Source: Kryptolebias marmoratus
Taxonomy: Eukaryota; Chordata; Actinopteri; Cyprinodontiformes; Rivulidae
DNA: 64,000 nt
Assembly (NCBI RefSeq): GCF_001649575.2
Contig: NC_051443.1
Coordinates: forward strand, 14,186,223 to 14,250,222
Direction of reading: 5' to 3'
Positions 56,895 through 64,000 of the stretch are shown piece after piece. The first letter of the stretch is position 1, and each line of letters begins with the position of its first letter. The translations under genes were made by a program, and so were the position numbers. The notes beneath the pieces were generated by a model. The model had not been told where the DNA came from, searched no databases, and worked only from the letters and a program-made list of their open reading frames with translations.

Positions 56895-57030
56895 TTTGTG
56901 CTGTAAATACCATGTCATCAGCAGAGAAAGTCATGTTACCAGCATAAAAAAATATGTAATTAGCATAAAATGTCATGTCATCTGCATAGAAAGGTCATCA
57001 ACATAGCAAGTGATATCATCTGTACAGAAA
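56895..57030 (+). repeat. Degenerate ~21-bp minisatellite
   Basis: Six imperfect units built on 'catgtcatcagcatagaaag' (for example 'catgtcatctgcatagaaag'), 16-23 bp each. Confidence 0.75.
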
Positions 57031-57039
57031 CATTTTTCC

Positions 57040-58960
57040 AAAGGCTATTTCAGTTGAGTGAATTTTAAATACAACTAATTAGATTAGTATTTCAACATTA
57101 AAGACCATCCACCAGTTTTAAAGGAAGGGTGACACATTTTCAGTGCTGTGTCAGTGCTAGCAAGTCAACCAAAGGCATCAGAGTCGTATCCGGTGCTGAT
57201 GTGCTGCTAGAATCATATCTACAGTCAGAAGCATCATATGTGATAATTAGGTCGAACGGTCACAAAATTTAGACTGGAAGTTTGAAGATTTTGCTGTAAT
57301 TAGCATCATAGTTTGTTGTGTCTGACTTGGTCTGATGACAAATATATCTGCATATTAACACTTGTTAGCAAGGCGTAAGATTTTTGGTCCTGCGGTCATT
57401 TTTTTTCAAGGGGACAGTAGTAATGATCGGCCATGTTTTTGCACATGTTAGTAGCATCCATGTAGGTATTTTAGGAGCAAATAACCAGCAACGCATGGGC
57501 GTCAAAACAAACATGAAACCATTGACAGTTTATTTTTTACTTGGGTTTTAAATTTCATATGCTTTAACACTATGACAGGCGCACAGGAAATCTGAGCCCA
57601 GATGTTGATTTTCTCCTTACTAAGGTGTCTACTGTCTGTAAATGAAGCTGTTACTACCTGATAACCATTAATAACTACTAACACTTAATAAAACCTGATG
57701 CTGGCAGAAACATTGATAACTGTGCCATTATTATTTTAAGAAACAAAATACAGATAAAGAACTGGTTTTAATGGAATGTGAGTGTCTTAAATGTCATTGC
57801 ATTACATTTATCCTGCTGTGAGACATGCAGCTCATTAAAACCTGTGAATACTGATAAACTGATTCCATTTGCCATCGTGGACACCAGAGGATTACAGGTC
57901 TTCTTTTTCTGCTGTCATCCTTTCAGTCAGTTAGAACTGTTGGACTTTGTATGGCCTCCTTGTGGCCTCCCACGCAGGAGATAAGAACATATCAGCAGTT
58001 TCACGTAACGATAGCACCAAAACAATGTCATCTTTATATGGTACGGGCTGCGAATATAGTCCACAACGGAAAAAAAAAAAAAAAAAGTATTTTTTTTTTC
58101 TAGTAAGAATACCAGGTGGGAAAACTTGTTTTGTCAAAATAGAGGAAAGGACAATGAGTCTTTATCAGATAACAGGCCAGCAGTGAGTCATGTGTGGGTG
58201 AAAGTAGGCCAGTCAGAGAATGAGACACACAGGTATTCAGGTGTGGGATGTTACCGAGGATTAAAGACTCAGATCACCTGTGTTTGCACGATCTGGAATA
58301 CAAGGTGTGGTTATTATACATTAGACGGATGCCGTTTATTTACTTATAGTTCAATGAAACATCTCCAACTGCTCGCTTCTGCAATCTGGTATTCGTCTTA
58401 GATTCCCTGATTCAGAAACTCTATAAACTGAACACAATCTCACCTGAGAGTGGATCTGATTTGTGTTAAAGGAGAGGAAAAAAAATTGCATGTAAAGAAA
58501 AGGAAAGGCACACACACTGTGATGTTCTGTTCGGAGGGATGAAACTTCTAAAACCTTCTGTATGAGTTCACTCACCAAACATAAACCCGACCTCTGTTAC
58601 AGTCTGATGGCTGAATAAACCATTTTATAAAAACCTTTAAAAAAGCCAACAGAAATAAGATGCAGTGAGATAACAACTTATGCAGAAGTCATTTAATTGT
58701 GAACTTGGCCGACTTTCACTCTCAAATCCGAAAAACAAAACAACAATTATCAGAGTTAAACAGATGAAGCAGTGTTTAACTTTGCACAATCATTTACGTT
58801 TATTTGAAATAGTTATTACTGTGCCCTCTAATTTTTCCCATTGTGGAGGGTTCATTTCTTTTTGAAAAGTTTGAACATATAAAAAAGAAAAATTTCATGT
58901 TTGTCATGAGAAGCTGTGGTTACTTTATCGTATTTTTAGGAAACTTTAAATTCAAAGTTT
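57040..58960. other. Intergenic DNA
   Basis: No gene recognised. Poly-A and poly-T runs lie at 58070-58100. Confidence 0.4.
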
Positions 58961-58964
58961 GGAG

Positions 58965-59280
58965 CAAAGATCTCACATGATCTGTTTGCAATCAGAGTGT
59001 GTGTTGGGGATGACTCTCAGCTACCGTCACACCAAGTCCTCGCTCAATATCTGTAAAAATGACTATTAGAGTCATTTTTTGGTTTTCTAAGATCAATTGG
59101 CTGTGGCAGCCATCTTGAATCAGGTTGACTCCAAATGTTAATCTGCTGTAGATGTACATCCAGTGATTCATTTCTGAGCATTTTTATTAAAATCCATTCT
59201 CTGCTTCATGAGATAATTTGCTAACAGACAGACAGACAGACAAACACGATCGCCTGCCTTTCATGGTGGCGGGTGATAAA
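58965..59280 (-). repeat. Family A repeat, inverted single unit
   Basis: On plus it reads 'ggggatgactctcagctac', 'caatatctgtaaaa', 'ggctgtggcagccatcttga', 'atttgctaacagacag', a (GACA)n run and ends 'tcatggtggcgggtgat'. It is the full inverse of 50555-50835 and is flanked by no clear duplication. Confidence 0.75.
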
Positions 59281-59299
59281 AAAGTTTCACTTCAGCTAA

Positions 59300-59703
59300 A
59301 CTAAAAATCTTTATAGTCAACAACGTATGTTTACTGTTAAAGTTTATGTTAAGTTTGTTAAAAAATGTAAAAAAAAAAAAAAAGAATAAATAAACCAGAA
59401 AAAGAGCACCACTTTCATATCAGCGAATAAATACTTCCTGATAGGTTTTACTCATATCTTAAACTGCTTGGCTGTGACTCCAGGGACTGCGTGTTACATA
59501 ATTTATTTAAGGGTTTGTTTTGCTGCTATGACGCAGCTTCAAATCTGGCCCCACAAACCCCGGAGGTTAAGTTTATAGATGTGTAATTTACTTTTTTAAG
59601 CCCAGCTTTAGCAACCAAGAGGCAGAGATGAAGAAAGAAGGAGGAAAAAATCCTGACAAAGATGGAGAAATGCTTCATCGCAGGGCATTAAAAGATTTTA
59701 TGA

Positions 59704-59757
<54 letters not shown>

Positions 59758-60900
59758 CCCTGCAGTTTGTGGATTTGCTCTCTCGGCTCAGTAATGGTTA
59801 ACACCGAAACTGATACGTTCCAGTAAAGTTGCTGATTTCCGTCTGTGGGTATTTGGACAGCGATATGGTTTTCATTGTTTTGGCTCCAGTCCTGCGCCGA
59901 TATGAAATGAAACAATGACCGTGAGGATGTTGGACACAATGACTTTGACTGTTAGTAATAATTTAAGAGTTTACAGCCTGACGGGGAATATTGACACACT
60001 GTAACCTGGTTAATTTTTACTTAAAATCCAATGTCATTTTAAATGCCTAACAATTACAGTGTGCGCAGCAAGCTGTGTGCCAAATATATAAAAAAAATAT
60101 ATTTTTCCTGCATTTGGATGACTTATCCCTGAAACAGAGAGACTTTTTTGTACTATATTAAGCTATCATACTACACTGTGGCCAAGCTTTTGAAACACTC
60201 CAGGTGCATATTTAGTGTTCAAACATGAGATTGCAATCGGTTTTCTCAGAAACAAACCAAATATGTGTACTCCCTAAAGAGTTTCATTTATTTCTTCATC
60301 TTCCTTTCCGTGTGAAGTATTTTTAAAAACTCAGGAATTTTTTTTTTCGCCTGGAAAACACAACTTGAAACATATCCAGATGGATTTCTTTTTTTTTTCT
60401 TTATGAAAAATGTATTATTTTGAGAGAAACCAAATGTTTAAATTGTACTTGATGCCATAACACTGCCATGGAGAAAAAGTAAAATGTGAAATTAAACGTC
60501 ATTGCTTTATCTCAGGAGCAGTTTTCTTAGCTTCTATGTTTAAATGTGCAAATCAGACATAAAGAATATAAATAAATGCCAGTTTGCTGGAAGTTAACGG
60601 GGCAGCACCTTAACACTAAGATAAATCAGGCCTGGGGCTGTTTTTTATTTTGTCATTTCACTCCATTTTATGCGTATACAGTACATAGCCCTGTTTTTTG
60701 TTTCAAGAGGGAATTTGATCTTTTTTTTAATCCCCTCATCAACTAATCAGAAGCAGAGGTGGATTTAGTTATTTTAGGGCCCAAAACAGATGTGGGGCCC
60801 CTCCACTTCACTTCTTTATTTCTGAACCCTTATTTGTTGACCTCCTGTTTGCAGCTAATTGCTGCTCACTGCTACAAGTTAGACATATTTATCAAGTTCC
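59300..60900. other. Intergenic DNA
   Basis: No gene recognised. Includes the (GT)n run listed separately and several poly-A and poly-T runs. Confidence 0.4.
59708..59755. repeat. (GT)24 microsatellite
   Basis: An uninterrupted GT run, likely polymorphic. Confidence 0.95.
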
Positions 60901-60904
60901 ATCC

Positions 60905-61050
60905 ATCCGTTATCTGCCGCTTGTTCCAGGGTCGGGGTCAGCAGCTTGAGCAGGGAGGTCCAGACATCTCTCTCCACAGCCTTCTCTTCCAGCTCTTCTG
61001 GGAGGATTCCAAGGCGTTCCCACACCAGATAACCAGATACCTTAAGGAGA
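60905..61050 (-). repeat. LINE-type fish repeat 3' segment
   Basis: On plus: 'ccatccgttatctgccgctt', 'agggtcggggtcagcag', 'tctccacagcc', 'ccagctcttctgggaggatt' and 'aaggcgttcccacaccagat'. This is a common interspersed fish sequence. Its minus translation (VWERLGILPEELEEKAV) is the relic of a retroelement frame. Confidence 0.65.
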
Positions 61051-61769
61051 AAGCCCAGCTTTGCCAAGTTATTAATATTTCTCTATAAAAATGTCATTGT
61101 GGCATACTGAATAGGTGTACACAGAGTGTGTGGCGAGCTAAAGGTGCCCTCAAGGAAAATATGTTACTGTGACTTCCAGCTTTGGGCTTACAGTAAAAGT
61201 ATTTATACTGAGAGATGATGTGACTTTAGGGTTCTTTAGGGTAGTAAATACAAAGTTACCTTGACTTTTTTCTCAATCTTGTTGTGAATAAAATGTTTTT
61301 AAATGTGCTTCCCTGGACACGAACCCTTTTTCTGCACATCATTAGTAACACAAATGCAAGCAGCATCATAAAAAAAAACATTTCTCGAAGTTTTGCCAAA
61401 GTTATTTCACTTTCTTCTGCTTCTCTCCTTTCTTCCCAGCACCACGGAGGCGGCTTTGTTCCACTACATGCTGACATTTGTTTACATCCTCACTTCATTT
61501 GTGCAGAAAGACACTGGCAGTCCACTGTTCAGAGAGGTAGGGAAGCAGGCGTTTATTAAATAAGCGTTTTTTACGCTAACTTTATGTAAGCTTCTTTGAA
61601 AACATATTAAACAGAACAAAATTAAAAACTAAATCCTTGCTTCACGTTTGTTGGGTATTAAACGGGGCTTTTGAGAACTTGGGACTCCAGGCATCTGCTG
61701 ACCTTGGTCTGGAAAAGTTCACCTCTTAGAAGAAGATAATGTCGACAGTTTCGAAATTTTTACTGCTGA

Positions 61770-62015
61770 TTACTGACAAACAAATGCAAAATGACACTTT
61801 CAAAACCTGTTTAAAGACTTATTTTTATTTCTCGGCTGATATCTTTTATTTTCGTATTTAGCCTGTTCTGTGTTTTCAATTGTATTTCATTACTGTTCCC
61901 TCTTTTCTTGTATTTTTTTACTGTTTCTTGGACCGAGACCTTTTGTCTGTATGACATTTTAATCAGCGCCTGTTGTTTTTAAATGTCCTCGTAAATAAAT
62001 CTGACTTGACTTGAC
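61770..62015 (+). mobile_element. Probable retroelement 3' tail ending (TGACT)n
   Basis: Ends 'gtaaataaatctgacttgac-ttgac', the usual terminus of a fish non-LTR element, preceded by 'gcctgttctg' and 'gtttcttggaccgag'. The upstream limit is uncertain. Confidence 0.4.
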
Positions 62016-62019
62016 AATA

Positions 62020-64000
62020 TGTGCTCACATGAGAATTCAGCAACCTAAAATACACCAATAGTCCAGTTTGAAAATGTTGTAAATTGCCTTTGCAGGTACA
62101 GATTTTTCTCTTTTTTATTTAAACATAAATGGAAAAAAATATAATACCAGCTGTGTTCTTGTTCTGCTTGAGAATCTTGAACTACTGCAGGGGTTAGATT
62201 TAGGCTCAGGAAATAATTAGTTAGGATAAAGAACCAATCAGACACAAAGTGCAAACCCAGCTCAAATAGCGTCTTGTTTATGATGCTAGATAAGAAATAT
62301 TTTTTTATCACAACGTTGATTAATGTATTTGAGGACGTGATAGTAGAAACGTCAGATTTGACCTAATAAAAATTGATAAAAACATCCACCTTTCGTAGCT
62401 GTGTGGATTTGGTCGAGGATTAAACGGCTGTTTGCTGTAAAACATTGCCTGAAAAGATATATTTTTTTAACATAGTACCCGTTTTTTGAATTGGAGGGCA
62501 GGGAGAAGGACTGTCAGACCGTTCCACTGACAGGTAGTGAGGTCTGGTGTGGCTGAACGCCTGCCAACAGGGTGTGGGTCCTCTTCCTCTGCCAGCTTCG
62601 TGTCAAATCGCTGGCACACCGCTTCAGGTCCTCTGGTGGGTGGGGAGAGTCTGTGTTGTCTGGTGGAGAAGTGCCCCGTCATGGCAGAAGAATGAGGGAG
62701 GGGATGAGAAACTGAGCGTGGACGCCGTCTAAAGTCTAAAGCATCACTGGGTGCGTAGATATCCCATAGCTGCTTTGTATGCACAGGCAGGCGCATGGGT
62801 GGGTGTGCATTCCTTCTTGTGTGTTTCCCTCCAGCTGACAGCCGCTTCCTGTTGTAGTAATTGTCTTTTTATAGCCAGACTGAGGCGCCCCTTTGGCCCA
62901 GACATGCACCTCAGATCACCTGAAGAAGAAGCGCAGTAAATGACAGCAAAGGGAAGCGAAAGGGAGCAGACAAGACTGAGAGTTCTGCGGCGAATCAGGG
63001 GAAGGTTAAGATCTCGCAAGGCCCTACGGCTAATCAGAAAACACTTAAATCAGTCTGAAGCGGCAGCCGTAACTCATGGTGTTGCATAACTCTTGCTTCA
63101 GTCTTATCTCAAAATGTGGCCCCCGTAAAAGGAGCCCAGTATTGTTACCGAACAGAATAGTAACAAGATTAGACCTGGCTTGGCTTTGTGTGTGTGTGTG
63201 TGTGTGTGCTGTAACTCCACCTCTGTGGCATTCATAACACAGACCTGGGTCAGAGAGAGGATGAAATAAAGCAACGGCAGCACTCTTATCCAGCGCTCCC
63301 CTCCCTTCTCCCTTCCTTCCTGCGAAATCAGATCTGAGCCTGTCTCTCCTGGCCTGTCTCTCCACCTAGCCTCCTGAGGGGGAAAAACGGGGAATCTATC
63401 TGTCCTCGGCGCTTCCTCCGCAGCCTCGCCAGCATGGGTGGTGCTGCGACTGTTGCATAACAACTTTTTGATAGCACAATGTTGTGAGGTCATCATCATT
63501 TAGCTGATATTGGGCCACCGTTCTGTTCGCTCAGCCGGGCTCGAACTCCTGCCTGTTCCTTCCTCTCCTGGTGCTGTGATGTAGTGAAATTTTGTCAGGG
63601 CAGACTTTTTTGTCTCAACTTCAGATTTGGCCATTTGAGATGTTTATAAACGCGTCTCATTGTTTGTTCTGAGCATTGTGAAGCATAAAAAAATGTGCAC
63701 TTTGGGCCTCGCCGTACGCATAATTCTCTCTTTTCACCGTTTAATCTACATTTAGACTCAAATAGCTCCAGGTGAACAAATATCACATTCTGACACCTTC
63801 CCACAGCTGACCCTGTCCTTTTTTAGCTTTGTACCAGTAATCTCTGATGATATAAAACCGTGTCTTTGTGCTTATCAACGAAAGCATCAGTGGACTCAAA
63901 CAGGAAATGTCTTTTTAATGACCATGCTGCCCTTGTACCGTAACGCTATGCCAGCCAATTAGCTGCCAATACTTACATGCTTGTGTGTGCTTAAGAAATG
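62020..64000. other. Intergenic DNA to window end
   Basis: No gene recognised. 62500-63050 is GC-rich with opposing frames and acceptor-like 'ctccctccag' but no known product. A (TG)n run lies at 63187-63208. 63210-63600 is repeat-free and might be conserved. Confidence 0.35.

Overview
This is a vertebrate nuclear window, almost certainly from a teleost fish. The genes have GT-AG introns. One gene is a synuclein that reads as a fish alpha-synuclein. The intergenic DNA is full of fish-type repeats: hAT and foldback MITEs, CR1/Rex1-like and RTE-like LINE scraps, an ERV LTR with a proline-tRNA primer site, and long CA, CT, GT and GAAA microsatellites. There are no prokaryotic features, rRNAs or convincing tRNAs. 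Most long open frames in the window are chance frames or repeat remnants.

Layout. 1-815: the last two coding exons of nop14 on the + strand. 816-3080: convergent intergenic spacer holding a ~290-bp-period tandem repeat. 3085 to ~12830: a complete alpha-synuclein-like gene (snca) on the - strand with six exons. Its 5.9-kb intron 4 contains repeats and a repeat-poor, homeodomain-site-rich stretch. Its intron 3 is half filled by a foldback element ending about 20 bp from exon 3. ~12.9-64 kb: about 50 kb in which I recognise no protein-coding gene. This tract contains an ERV LTR/PBS remnant (14.2-14.55 kb), a dead CR1-like reverse transcriptase (14.57-15.44 kb), an RTE fragment (16.75-17.05 kb), two intact hAT MITEs with perfect 8-bp target duplications (32.5 and 49.1 kb), repeated copies of two dispersed families, and several repeat-free stretches that look like candidate conserved non-coding DNA.

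Main result. The spliced snca model, with all phases consistent, gives a 110-residue protein. Relative to human alpha-synuclein it lacks four residues between repeats 4 and 5, so its 11-residue repeats run without a break. It also lacks exactly one 11-residue unit just after the NAC core, and it has a short unrelated acidic tail ending in EEVD, the C-terminal signature by which cytosolic Hsp70 and Hsp90 bind TPR co-chaperones. The MDALMKG start, the GGAVVTGVTAVAQKT core and the exon structure make the family assignment firm. Whether the EEVD tail works is inference.

A single N at 23678 sits between two identical 96-bp blocks and looks like an assembly artefact. Repeat boundaries are read by eye and are approximate unless target-site duplications fix them.
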